From Bacteroidales bacterium UBA1757 (lineage in GTDB: Bacteria > Bacteroidota > Bacteroidia > Bacteroidales > UBA1402), in assembly GCA_002315625.1 (NCBI GenBank), contig DCHH01000070.1, forward strand, positions 1-21,756: DNA of 21,756 nt, in the 5' to 3' direction. The position numbers were made by a program, and so were the translations under genes. Below are positions 1 to 7,601 of this stretch, piece after piece. Under the pieces are notes generated by a model, which saw nothing but the letters and a program-made list of their open reading frames with translations, searched no databases and was not told where the DNA came from. Positions within the stretch are counted from its first letter, which is position 1. The number at the start of each line of letters is the position of its first letter.

Positions 1-1011
1 TCAAACGTGGCGGCAATGAGCGCATCGACCCAGGCCCGCCGGGCTGCCCTCACCCACCTTATCTTTAACGTGTTCGGTGTGATTTGGGTACTGTGTATCT
101 TCCACCCCTTCGTAAATATGGTCTGCGACCTGGTCGGCTACGACCCGTCATACGTTCCTGCCAATGAAGAGGAGATAGCCTCAAACGGAATTATGGTCAA
201 CTACGCACTCTGCGCATTCCATACTTCCTTCAACGTCTGCAACGTGCTGCTGCTCATTTGGTTCATCCCCCAGCTGGAAAAGCTTGTATGCCGGATAATT
301 CCTGGCAAGGAGGAGGACGAAGACAAACGGCTTCGCTTCATTTCTGCGGGTATGCTTTCCACAGCCGAACTTTCAATTCTGGAGGCACGCAAGGAAATTA
401 TCCACTTTGCAACCCGTGCCCAGCGCATGTTCAGTTTCATTCCAGTTCTCCTCACCAAGACAGAGGAGGAGGAATTTACAGAACTTTTGGCTCGTCTTGA
501 GAAATACGAGGGTATCAGCGACAATATGGAGATTGAAATTGCCAACTACCTGAACAAGGTATCGGAAGGACGCCTCAGTCCTGAGAGCAAAAACAGCATA
601 CGGTCAATGCTCCGTGAAATCTCGGAAATCGAGAGTATCTGCGACAGCTGCTACAATATGGGACGCACCATCACCCGCAAGTACCAGGCCAAGGAGAGTT
701 TCTCGGAAGACCAGCAGAAGCACCTCCAGCACATGTTTGCACTGTGTGACAAGGCCCTTACGCAGATGATTGTGCAGCTCAACGACTCTCAGCATACGGT
801 CGATCCGAACCAGACGCTGAACATCGAGAACGAAATCAACGCCTACCGCAGCCAGCTCAAGGAGGCCAACTACGCCGATATCGACGAGCATAAATACGAC
901 TACAAGACCGGTGTTCACTACATCGACATCATCGGCGACTGTGAAAAGTTGGGTGACTACGTCATGAATGTCGTCGAAGCCCACGCTAATGTCCGACTCT
1001 CCGAGTCTTGA
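1..1011 (+). CDS. Na+/phosphate cotransporter family protein with PhoU-like C-terminal domain (5' partial)
   Basis: The reading frame is open from the first base, so the true start lies upstream and 336 residues are visible. The first residues (SNVAAMSASTQARRAALTH) match the conserved end of a Na/Pi-cotransporter (NptA/PNaS-type) repeat. Two hydrophobic segments follow, at about residues 18-42 and 65-88. From about residue 112 to the end the protein is soluble, helical and charged, with the spacing of a PhoU-like domain. The family imports inorganic phosphate with sodium across the inner membrane, and the PhoU-like tail is thought to regulate it. The stop at 1009-1011 lies inside a hairpin, and the gene converges on holB 29 bp away. 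Family assignment is confident; the exact substrate is inferred. Confidence 0.85.
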   Translation, partial: SNVAAMSASTQARRAALTHLIFNVFGVIWVLCIFHPFVNMVCDLVGYDPSYVPANEEEIASNGIMVNYALCAFHTSFNVCNVLLLIWFIPQLEKLVCRIIPGKEEDEDKRLRFISAGMLSTAELSILEARKEIIHFATRAQRMFSFIPVLLTKTEEEEFTELLARLEKYEGISDNMEIEIANYLNKVSEGRLSPESKNSIRSMLREISEIESICDSCYNMGRTITRKYQAKESFSEDQQKHLQHMFALCDKALTQMIVQLNDSQHTVDPNQTLNIENEINAYRSQLKEANYADIDEHKYDYKTGVHYIDIIGDCEKLGDYVMNVVEAHANVRLSES

Positions 1012-1036
1012 GGGTGACTAAAAAGTAGTCATCCTC
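1010..1036. terminator. Hairpin between convergent genes, possible bidirectional terminator
   Basis: GAGGGTGACTA (1010-1020) pairs with TAGTCATCCTC (1026-1036) around an AAAAG loop, giving an 11-bp stem with one G-U pair. It overlaps the stop of the phosphate transporter gene and ends 4 bp before the holB stop. There is no clear T-run on either side, so its terminator role rests on position and stem strength. Confidence 0.45.
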
Positions 1037-1040
1037 ATAA

Positions 1041-2204
1041 CTATCTCTTGAATAGAAGGATACATTTCAGGGCGAGGTCGAAGAAAACCATACGACCGTT
1101 GGCGTTCTGTTCGATGTGGCGTTCCGCCAGGTCGAACTCCTTCATGAATGACTCCACATTACGGGTGTTGATAAATGGGAAGAACTTTGAAGAGAAAGCA
1201 CTCTCAGCCGTACTCAGATAATTCAGTTCGGGCTGCTGCATGTTCATTATAAAGTTCTCGCGGATAAGACGTTGCGAATACGCAAAGAACTGTTTCTGAC
1301 GCTCTCGGCCAATTTTTGCCATCTCTTCCGACCAGGTTTTCAGGTCAATCAGCGCATCCTGCTTCTCGACTTTCTTCTGCGCAGAGAAGTTCGCGATTGT
1401 GTATGCGCCGCGCATGCAACGGATAAACTGGGAAAGATTCTGGCTGTCTTCATCGCTGTTTCTTGCAAGTTCGCGCGCCCTCAGGATATTACCCTTCGAC
1501 AACCGGGCGTATGCCCTTGCATCAGCCTCACTCAGCATCGGGAACTCCCGCATCATAGCCTGTGTCAGCGAGTTGGTATCAATTCCATGGAAATGGATGT
1601 GTTGGGTTCGGGAATAGATTGTCCCAAGGACTGCCTCCGCATTTTCGGTCACGAGAATGAAAACCGTTTTGGCCGGGGGCTCCTCTATTATTTTCAACAG
1701 ACGGTTCGAGCAATTCGCGTTCATCTTTTCCGGCAGCCAGACAACCATCACCTTATAGTCTGATTCATAGCTTTTAAGGGAGAGTTTGCGGATAATTTCA
1801 TCACCCTCGTCAGCATAAATCATAGCCTGCTTGTTGTCGGGAGAGAGATCAAGCGTCCAGTCGTTGTAACTGAAATACGGCTGACGGAGGATGAATTCGC
1901 GCCATTGTTTTACAACGTCGTCGCATACGATTTTACTACTCCCTTTTTTTACCACAGGGAAGACGAAGTGAAGGTCTGGATGGGCAAGTTTGTTGAACTT
2001 CACGCAGGATGGGCATTTTCCACAGGCGTCAGTACCCTTTTCTCCCGTACAGCAGATGTATCGGGCGAAAGCCAAGGCCATGGGCAGACTGCCGCACCCT
2101 TCCGGTCCGTCAAACAAAAGGGCATGGGGGATTCTCCCTTCCGCCACCATCTGACGCAGCCGCTCCTTTATCTCTTCCTGCCCTATGACATCCCTGAAGT
2201 ACAT
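1041..2204 (-). CDS. holB: DNA polymerase III delta' subunit (clamp-loader subunit)
   Basis: 387 aa, starting MYFRDVIGQEEIK. The delta' subunit is part of the clamp loader that places the sliding clamp on DNA. Visible features are the P-loop position GPEGCGS (residues 33-39), where the lysine is absent, as expected for a delta' that does not bind ATP. A four-cysteine zinc module follows (C52, C61, C64, C67). The SRC-like motif reads SRT (in TIYSRTQ). The open frame continues upstream to 3029, but that part translates the intergenic repeat and the antisense of ricT. The ATG at 2204 is chosen because homology begins there and a promoter lies just upstream. It is divergent from ricT. Confidence 0.93.
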   Translation of the reverse strand: MYFRDVIGQEEIKERLRQMVAEGRIPHALLFDGPEGCGSLPMALAFARYICCTGEKGTDACGKCPSCVKFNKLAHPDLHFVFPVVKKGSSKIVCDDVVKQWREFILRQPYFSYNDWTLDLSPDNKQAMIYADEGDEIIRKLSLKSYESDYKVMVVWLPEKMNANCSNRLLKIIEEPPAKTVFILVTENAEAVLGTIYSRTQHIHFHGIDTNSLTQAMMREFPMLSEADARAYARLSKGNILRARELARNSDEDSQNLSQFIRCMRGAYTIANFSAQKKVEKQDALIDLKTWSEEMAKIGRERQKQFFAYSQRLIRENFIMNMQQPELNYLSTAESAFSSKFFPFINTRNVESFMKEFDLAERHIEQNANGRMVFFDLALKCILLFKR

Positions 2205-2228
2205 ATCCGTTCTCTTTTTATTCAACTG

Positions 2229-2259
2229 CAAAGAAACTGATAAAAACCCAATCCTCAAA
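2229..2259 (-). promoter_or_regulatory. Predicted holB promoter (Bacteroidota type)
   Basis: On the minus strand TTTG (2256-2259) is followed after 19 nt by TTTCTTTG (2229-2236), one mismatch from the Bacteroidota -7 element TAnnTTTG. It lies about 25 nt upstream of the holB ATG. Confidence 0.55.
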
Positions 2260-2265
2260 ATCTTT

Positions 2266-2418
2266 GTCATCCCGGGCTTGCACCTCCGTTTCCCCCCCCC
2301 CGTCATCCTGGGTTTGACCCTCCGTTCCCCCCTCCCGTCATCCTGGGCTTGACCCGGGATCCCGTCGTGAACAAGGGATGCTGAATCAAGTTCAGCATGA
2401 CGGAAGTTCAGCATGACG
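2266..2418. repeat. Interspersed stem-loop repeat, copy 1, with tandem partial units and a poly-C tract
   Basis: A full element spans 2337-2402. It has two arms: arm A is a stem-loop with GGGCTTGACCC at its core, and arm B is a stem-loop ATGCTGAA-CTTGA-TTCAGCAT (read on the opposite strand). A short spacer containing GTCGTGAACAAG separates them. Two degenerate arm-A units precede it, starting at 2266 and 2302 (spacing 36 and 35 bp). The first ends in a run of ten C (2292-2301). A duplicated AAGTTCAGCATGACGG follows arm B. Related elements lie at 14773-14855 and 21529-21639. When translated it gives the HAELDSAS-type peptide that often appears in spurious ORFs. Confidence 0.9.
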
Positions 2419-2419
2419 G

Positions 2420-2451
2420 TTTGGAAAAGAAGAGATTTTGCCGTACCTTCG
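2420..2451 (+). promoter_or_regulatory. Predicted ricT promoter (Bacteroidota type)
   Basis: TTTG (2420-2423), 20 nt, then TACCTTCG (2444-2451), close to TAnnTTTG. It lies about 30 nt before the ricT ATG. The -33 TTTG directly abuts the end of repeat copy 1. Confidence 0.6.
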
Positions 2452-2480
2452 CCCGTTAAATACAGACAATTTCCTTCACA

Positions 2481-3884
2481 ATGAAATACAGACTGAACAC
2501 TTCCGGCTTCCTGATGAACATCAAGGGAAGTTCCGGAATCACCATAAAAAGACTCAACACCTTCGACTGGCTCTGCGACCTGCCACAGGCACAGTCCTCC
2601 ACCGACTTTGTCGAAGTCCAGTTCAAGAGCACCAGAAAAGGCTACTACCTGAACAGCAACAAGATACCACTCCAGATGGGCGACGTCGTAGCAGTCGAGG
2701 CATTCCCTGGTCACGACATCGGCACAGTGACCCTGACCGGCCAGCTTGTCCTCAAGCAGATGCAGAAAACCCGCTACCGCTTCGACCAGGAAGTCAAGCG
2801 GGTATATCGCAAGGCCCGCCCCGTCGATATGGAAAAATACGAGGAGTCGAAAGCGAAGGAGCACGACACCATGATACGAAGCCGTCAGATTGCCAAAGAC
2901 TTGGGTCTTGACATGAAAATAGGCGACGTGGAGTATCAGGGCGACGGCAACAAAGCCATTTTCTACTACATCGCCGACGGTCGCGTCGATTTTCGTGAGC
3001 TCATCAAAGTGCTGGCTGACGCTTTCCACGTCAAGATTGAGATGAAGCAGATAGGTGCCCGCCAGGAAGCCGGCCGTATAGGCGGTCTGGGGCCCTGCGG
3101 CCGCGAGATGTGTTGCTCAGCCTGGATGACCAACTTCGTGTCGGTTTCAACAACGGCCGCCCGCTATCAGGACCTGAGCCTGAATCCACAGAAACTTGCC
3201 GGTCAGTGCGCCAAGCTGAAATGCTGCATGAACTATGAAAACGATGTCTATGTAGAGGCATCGCGCGAATTTCCGCCCCACGACACCACCCTTGAAACCA
3301 AGGACGGCACCTGGTATCCGGTCAAGAAAGACATCCTCCGCCGTGAGATTTCATACTCTACCGCAAAGAACTCCATGGCAAACCTGATAACGATTCCCCT
3401 TTCACGCGTATTTGCCATCATTGCCCTAAACAAACAGGGAATTAAGGTTGATAGCCTCAACGAATCGGAAGAGGACATCAAGAAGGAAAGCGCATTCGGC
3501 GATGTGCTGGGCAACAACGACTACACTCGCTTCGACCGTCCGAAAGGAAAGCGCGACAAAGGGCGTCACAATCGCGACCGCGACCGTGACCGCAACCGTG
3601 GAAACAGAGAAGAACGGGAAAAAACCACAACAGCAGAAGAACCGAAAGCTCAGGCTCAAAACCGACCTCAGCCCCAGACTCAGCCACAAAACAGTCAAAA
3701 GCCCCATGGAGACCGTCCCGCCGGATTCAAGCGTCACGACAGCTGGTACAACCAGAAGAACGGTCAGAAGCCCGAGCAGAGACAAGAGCAGAAACAAGGT
3801 CCGAAGCCCGACCAGCACCAAGGACACAAACCGAACCATAACCAAGGTCAGAAACAGGGCCCAAAGCAGGACAATCCCTCTTGA
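2481..3884 (+). CDS. ricT: RicT/YaaT-like PSP1-domain protein with a long low-complexity tail
   Basis: 467 aa. The N-terminal three-quarters are a PSP1 domain. Its family includes Bacillus RicT (YaaT), part of an iron-sulfur-binding complex that affects mRNA maturation and development. The hallmark cysteines are present: C206, C211 and C212 in GPCGREMCC, and C243, C248 and C249 in GQCAKLKCC. From about residue 350 the sequence becomes a charged tail, first with RD/RN repeats, then Q, K, P and G-rich repeats such as GQKQGPK. This tail is probably disordered and might bind RNA. gldH follows after 2 nt, so the two are cotranscribed. Function in Bacteroidota is not established; the family assignment is firm. 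Confidence 0.88.
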   Translation: MKYRLNTSGFLMNIKGSSGITIKRLNTFDWLCDLPQAQSSTDFVEVQFKSTRKGYYLNSNKIPLQMGDVVAVEAFPGHDIGTVTLTGQLVLKQMQKTRYRFDQEVKRVYRKARPVDMEKYEESKAKEHDTMIRSRQIAKDLGLDMKIGDVEYQGDGNKAIFYYIADGRVDFRELIKVLADAFHVKIEMKQIGARQEAGRIGGLGPCGREMCCSAWMTNFVSVSTTAARYQDLSLNPQKLAGQCAKLKCCMNYENDVYVEASREFPPHDTTLETKDGTWYPVKKDILRREISYSTAKNSMANLITIPLSRVFAIIALNKQGIKVDSLNESEEDIKKESAFGDVLGNNDYTRFDRPKGKRDKGRHNRDRDRDRNRGNREEREKTTTAEEPKAQAQNRPQPQTQPQNSQKPHGDRPAGFKRHDSWYNQKNGQKPEQRQEQKQGPKPDQHQGHKPNHNQGQKQGPKQDNPS

Positions 3885-3886
3885 AA

Positions 3887-4441
3887 ATGAAAATCCACAG
3901 TCACTTCCTCCCTTTGGCGGGCCTATGCCTGCTGCTGACTGCCTGCCAATGGAAAGGAACGGACTACCATCACTTTATCGCTCCGCAGACCACCCCCTGG
4001 CAGCGGCTTGACACAATCCGCTTTGCCGACACCCTCTATTTTGAAAGGGACAACGCTCCCAGTCATCTCCTGCTCGAGACAATTCTCAGGCACGACGACC
4101 TCTATCCATACGAGGAGATTTACCTCAATGCCGACATAACCGTAGGGTTCACACAAGACTCAACAAGGGCAAATGGCCATTCCAGCCATACATTTCGCAT
4201 TTCACTGGTAAATTCCCGCCACCACTGGTCTGGAAGCGGATGGGGGTCGCTCTACACGGTGGAAAGTCCGACCTACACCATTTCGTTGTCGGACAAGTAT
4301 TTCCAACAGGCCGCCACAGTGGCAGGAGATGAATCCGACACTACACGGCTTCAGCTTCCCTTCCGCATAGACATAACGTCAGCCATGGCCGACGAATCCC
4401 TGAAAGGATGTGACGCAGTAGGCCTCCGCCTTTACAACTGA
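3887..4441 (+). CDS. gldH: GldH-family lipoprotein
   Basis: 184 aa from the ATG at 3887, 2 nt after the ricT stop. An in-frame TTG at 3881 also exists but overlaps that stop. The N-terminus is a lipoprotein signal with lipobox LTAC (lipidated cysteine C20). The mature protein has the GldH pattern: DYHHF near the start, W-x-x-LDTIRF, then YPYEEIYL in the middle. GldH is required for gliding in Flavobacterium, but homologues are common in non-motile Bacteroidales, where the role is not known. It is expected in the cell envelope. The 3' end overlaps the end of the convergent pectin esterase gene by 10 bp. Confidence 0.85.
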   Translation: MKIHSHFLPLAGLCLLLTACQWKGTDYHHFIAPQTTPWQRLDTIRFADTLYFERDNAPSHLLLETILRHDDLYPYEEIYLNADITVGFTQDSTRANGHSSHTFRISLVNSRHHWSGSGWGSLYTVESPTYTISLSDKYFQQAATVAGDESDTTRLQLPFRIDITSAMADESLKGCDAVGLRLYN

Positions 4442-6141
4442 GAAACACTATACCACTCCGGCTTTTCAGGGTCGGCAAGTACCTTGTCAATGGTATAGTC
4501 AGACGCCTTGACCTTATGCGCCCAAGCGGCACGTTTTGAGAGCTTTGCCCCTTCTCCCCTACTGCCGGTTTCGCCGTAGAACGCCGTCTTTTCGTTGTCG
4601 GCCTTGCCCCAGTTGTTCCAGCCGGCAGGGGAAATGTGGCCGCCCATTTCACAGTCGATGAAGACAGTCTGTGCATACGGACGCCACGGACGACCGAGAC
4701 TGACCCCAGCGACCCTTTCGTCAGCCGTCAGCCTGCAATCCTTGAAGACATAGCCGAACGCTCTTCCCTGTGGTGTGGATGCTGCCGTCAGGTGACCGGA
4801 GAAGGTCTTGCCATCATCCTCCATGCCGTGCTCCTTGCGCCATGGTCCGGGATGTTTGCTGTGAATTTCGCACCCCTCGAAATAGGCCGTTGAAGAACCG
4901 AAAATAAAATCGACTGTACCCTCGATATAACAGTTCCTGTAATACTGTTTCGACTGTTTTCCGTATGTGTAGAGCGTATCCTGGAATCCGAGGAAACGGC
5001 AGTTGTCGAACACGCACCGGTCACCGCTCACGAAGATGGCGACAGCCTGTCCCACTGGGCCAGCCGAGGCCTCAAATGTGAGGTTGACAGCATGGAAATC
5101 ATGACCATATACATAAAATGAAGACGAACCCGAAGTGCCCTTCCCTTCACCGAACACATTTTTGGTCCATGCACAGTCGTCATACGTCAGAACCGTAGTT
5201 TCCGCATCTTCGCCGATAAAATCGACATTTATTTTGCTCTCAGGGAGAATGAGTTTTTCCTTATAGACCCCACTGCGGATATAAATCCTCGTGCGTGCCC
5301 CCTTGCGGAAGTCCGGAACGGCATTAATTGCTTCCTGAACAGTGAAGAAATCGCCTGAACCGTCCTTTGCCACGACAAAGTCGTAACGGCGGATATATGG
5401 AGCAAGCTGCGGAATCTTCTCAGAGACCTCATCCAGAATGATGTTAGCCATAGTCTTTGCCCCCAGTCCGTTCATGTGGGTATCGTCTTGCCGGCCGTCT
5501 GGAGCTGCCAGATTGGTCCCCTTTTCAACCCACATGAAGAGTTTCTTTGAATCCTCCGGTCCCATCTTATCAACCAGTGCCTTTGAGGAAAGATTGTGGT
5601 CAATCAGCACCACACCCATCTCAGCCGCCACATCGCGGACAGCCTGAGGATAGTCGCCGTGGGTAGGCACCAAATGACCGTCCTCACCGAACTTGCGGCG
5701 GACCATCGGGGTAAAAAGAACCGGGATAGCCCCCTTCTCACGGGTCTGACGGACATAGAATTTCAACTGCTCGTTGAAAGTGCTTCCCGGGTCGGTATGA
5801 CGGTCCTCCTTCGGTTTTTCATCGTTATGACCGAACTGGATAAAGACATAGTCGCCCTTTTTCAAATTGTCATAAATGGGCTGCCAGCGTCCTTCATTGA
5901 AGAAGCTCTTGCTGCTGCGTCCGTTCATGGCATGATTATCGACTATGACGTAACGGCTGTCGAAATAGGCTCCCAGCGCCTGTCCCCAACCCCTTTCGAG
6001 ATTGTTTTTGTCAAGAGGCTTGTTTGCCATTGTGGAATCGCCTATAGTATAGACAGTCAGCGGGGAGGAGCTCTCCTTAGTTGAAAATCCCATGCACAGC
6101 CCGATTAAAGCGCTGAGCAGAATGTAGTTAAGTCTCTTCAT
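4432..6141 (-). CDS. Secreted two-domain pectin esterase: SGNH (CE12-like) plus pectinesterase (CE8-like)
   Basis: 569 aa from the ATG at 6141; an upstream TTG at 6147 overlaps the rodA stop. A signal peptide covers about residues 1-22. The N-terminal domain (about 28-240) is a rhamnogalacturonan-acetylesterase-type SGNH hydrolase: GDS with S36, GHND (104-107) and D220/H222 in DDTHMN. The C-terminal domain (about 250-565) is a pectin methylesterase beta-helix: GQAVAIF, QDTLY (D388), GTVDFIFG (D411) and LGRPW (R484). Together they would remove acetyl and methyl esters from pectin outside the inner membrane. The start is 2 nt after the rodA stop, so it is probably cotranslated with the cell-shape operon, an unexpected place for such a gene. 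Domain calls are firm; exact substrates are inferred. Confidence 0.92.
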   Translation of the reverse strand: MKRLNYILLSALIGLCMGFSTKESSSPLTVYTIGDSTMANKPLDKNNLERGWGQALGAYFDSRYVIVDNHAMNGRSSKSFFNEGRWQPIYDNLKKGDYVFIQFGHNDEKPKEDRHTDPGSTFNEQLKFYVRQTREKGAIPVLFTPMVRRKFGEDGHLVPTHGDYPQAVRDVAAEMGVVLIDHNLSSKALVDKMGPEDSKKLFMWVEKGTNLAAPDGRQDDTHMNGLGAKTMANIILDEVSEKIPQLAPYIRRYDFVVAKDGSGDFFTVQEAINAVPDFRKGARTRIYIRSGVYKEKLILPESKINVDFIGEDAETTVLTYDDCAWTKNVFGEGKGTSGSSSFYVYGHDFHAVNLTFEASAGPVGQAVAIFVSGDRCVFDNCRFLGFQDTLYTYGKQSKQYYRNCYIEGTVDFIFGSSTAYFEGCEIHSKHPGPWRKEHGMEDDGKTFSGHLTAASTPQGRAFGYVFKDCRLTADERVAGVSLGRPWRPYAQTVFIDCEMGGHISPAGWNNWGKADNEKTAFYGETGSRGEGAKLSKRAAWAHKVKASDYTIDKVLADPEKPEWYSVSQL

Positions 6142-6143
6142 AA

Positions 6144-7598
6144 TCAATTGTATTTAAACCGTTCAGCATCAAGCTTCAGAAATATTGAAAGCAATATCGT
6201 AAAGCCGAGAAGCGAAGAGCCGCCATAGCTGAAACATGGCAGCGGAATTCCAATAACCGGCATGATTCCCAACACCATACCTATATTTACAAGGATATGG
6301 AAAAACAGAACCGACACCACGCAGTAGCCATACACCTGCACGAAACGGCTCCGTTGTCGCTCAGCCATCTGAATCAGACGAATCAGCAGATAGACGTACA
6401 AACCAATCAGGATTGTGCACCCAAGAAATCCGAACTCCTCACCCACAGTGCAGAAAATGAAGTCGGTATCCTGCTCGGGTACATATTTCAGCTTGGTCTG
6501 AGTACCTTGCAGATAGCCCTTCCCGAAGAATCCACCCGAACCGATTGAAATCTTGGCCTGGTTCACGTTGTAACCGGCACCGGACGGGTCGTCAATCATA
6601 CCAAGAAGCACCTCAATGCGAACCCTCTGGTGGGGCTGCAACACCTTCTCGAAGATATAGCTGACACCATACAGAAACGCTATCGAACCCAGCACCATAG
6701 CGACAGTCAGCAGCACCTTGCGCAGCCCCTTCTTGACATGCAGGAACAGAACCAGCAACACGGATAGCAGCAACAGCGCAATCTGAACATAACAAAGGTT
6801 AAACTGCCACAGGAATTTATTGACGACGGCACCAAGGGCCAGGACTCCTGCATGAACCAGCGCCACTTTCCGCCATATAGTGCCTTCCCTCGGATTCTCA
6901 ACAAATAACAGGACAATGAATATGATTTGAGTCAGCAGCAGGACATAAAAAAGTCCTCTGCCAGTAAAGTTCCACAGCATTTCCTCTCCGAACTTTACTG
7001 CAAGTATGAAATCGACAATAGCCAGAACAGCCACCAACAGCAGCGTACCCGGCATCCCCTCACGGTATAGAACGAAAAACAGGGAGAGGAACACCAGAGC
7101 AGAACCGGTCTCCTTCTGGAGGAATATAAGCATTACCGGCAGCAGTATGATTGCCCACGAGAAGAAATTCCTGCGGATATTGCCCGGAGTATAGCCCGAC
7201 TTATCAACATACTTTGCCAGTGCCAGAGCAGTTGCAAACTTTGCAAACTCGGCAGGCTGAAGGGCAAAGCTGCCGATGTAAAGCCATGAGCGCGAGCCCT
7301 TTGTGTCAGGCGCAATGACAATGGTCACGCATAGCAGAATGATAATAAGGAAATAGACAAGGTCGGCCAGATTGTAGAAAGTTTTCGTGTCAATGAACAT
7401 CAGCACACCCCCTGCCAAAAGCGAGATGCCTATCCACATCAACTGACGGCCGGAAGAGATGTCAAGCGAGAAAATGCTCGAACTGTCAAAATCATAACTT
7501 GCGCTGTAGATGGTAATCCACCCCCACAGCATAAGCAGCAGGTAAATGAGAACCACCTGATAGTCAATCGTACGCCCTATGGAATCTCTGGTTGCCAT
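6144..7598 (-). CDS. rodA: Rod-shape protein RodA (SEDS peptidoglycan glycosyltransferase)
   Basis: 484 aa, polytopic membrane protein of the FtsW/RodA/SpoVE family, which polymerises lipid II during cell elongation with PBP2 as partner. It begins with a short cytoplasmic end, then LLLMLWGWITIYSAS. Conserved SEDS signatures are visible: GSRSWLYIGSFALQPAEFAK, FLQKETGSALVF, QDTDFIFCTVGEEFG, and near the end GIPLPCFSYGGSSLLG. It is longer than the roughly 370 residues of E. coli RodA because of extra hydrophobic segments in the middle (about residues 200-310), a form I associate with Bacteroidota. It starts 3 nt after the PBP2 stop, and its stop is 2 nt before the esterase ATG. Confidence 0.95.
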   Translation of the reverse strand: MATRDSIGRTIDYQVVLIYLLLMLWGWITIYSASYDFDSSSIFSLDISSGRQLMWIGISLLAGGVLMFIDTKTFYNLADLVYFLIIILLCVTIVIAPDTKGSRSWLYIGSFALQPAEFAKFATALALAKYVDKSGYTPGNIRRNFFSWAIILLPVMLIFLQKETGSALVFLSLFFVLYREGMPGTLLLVAVLAIVDFILAVKFGEEMLWNFTGRGLFYVLLLTQIIFIVLLFVENPREGTIWRKVALVHAGVLALGAVVNKFLWQFNLCYVQIALLLLSVLLVLFLHVKKGLRKVLLTVAMVLGSIAFLYGVSYIFEKVLQPHQRVRIEVLLGMIDDPSGAGYNVNQAKISIGSGGFFGKGYLQGTQTKLKYVPEQDTDFIFCTVGEEFGFLGCTILIGLYVYLLIRLIQMAERQRSRFVQVYGYCVVSVLFFHILVNIGMVLGIMPVIGIPLPCFSYGGSSLLGFTILLSIFLKLDAERFKYN

Positions 7599-7601
7599 AA
7601 A

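Noticed and set aside
2266..2418. CRISPR-like array
   Set aside because: Units are degenerate, palindromic and few, with no unique spacers of constant length and no cas genes.
2205..3029. N-terminal extension of the holB frame up to 3029
   Set aside because: It translates the interspersed repeat (HAELDSAS-like) and the antisense of ricT; delta' homology starts at MYFRDVIGQ.
6142..6147. TTG start for the pectin esterase
   Set aside because: It overlaps the rodA stop, while the ATG at 6141 gives a normal signal peptide (MKRLNYILLSALIG).
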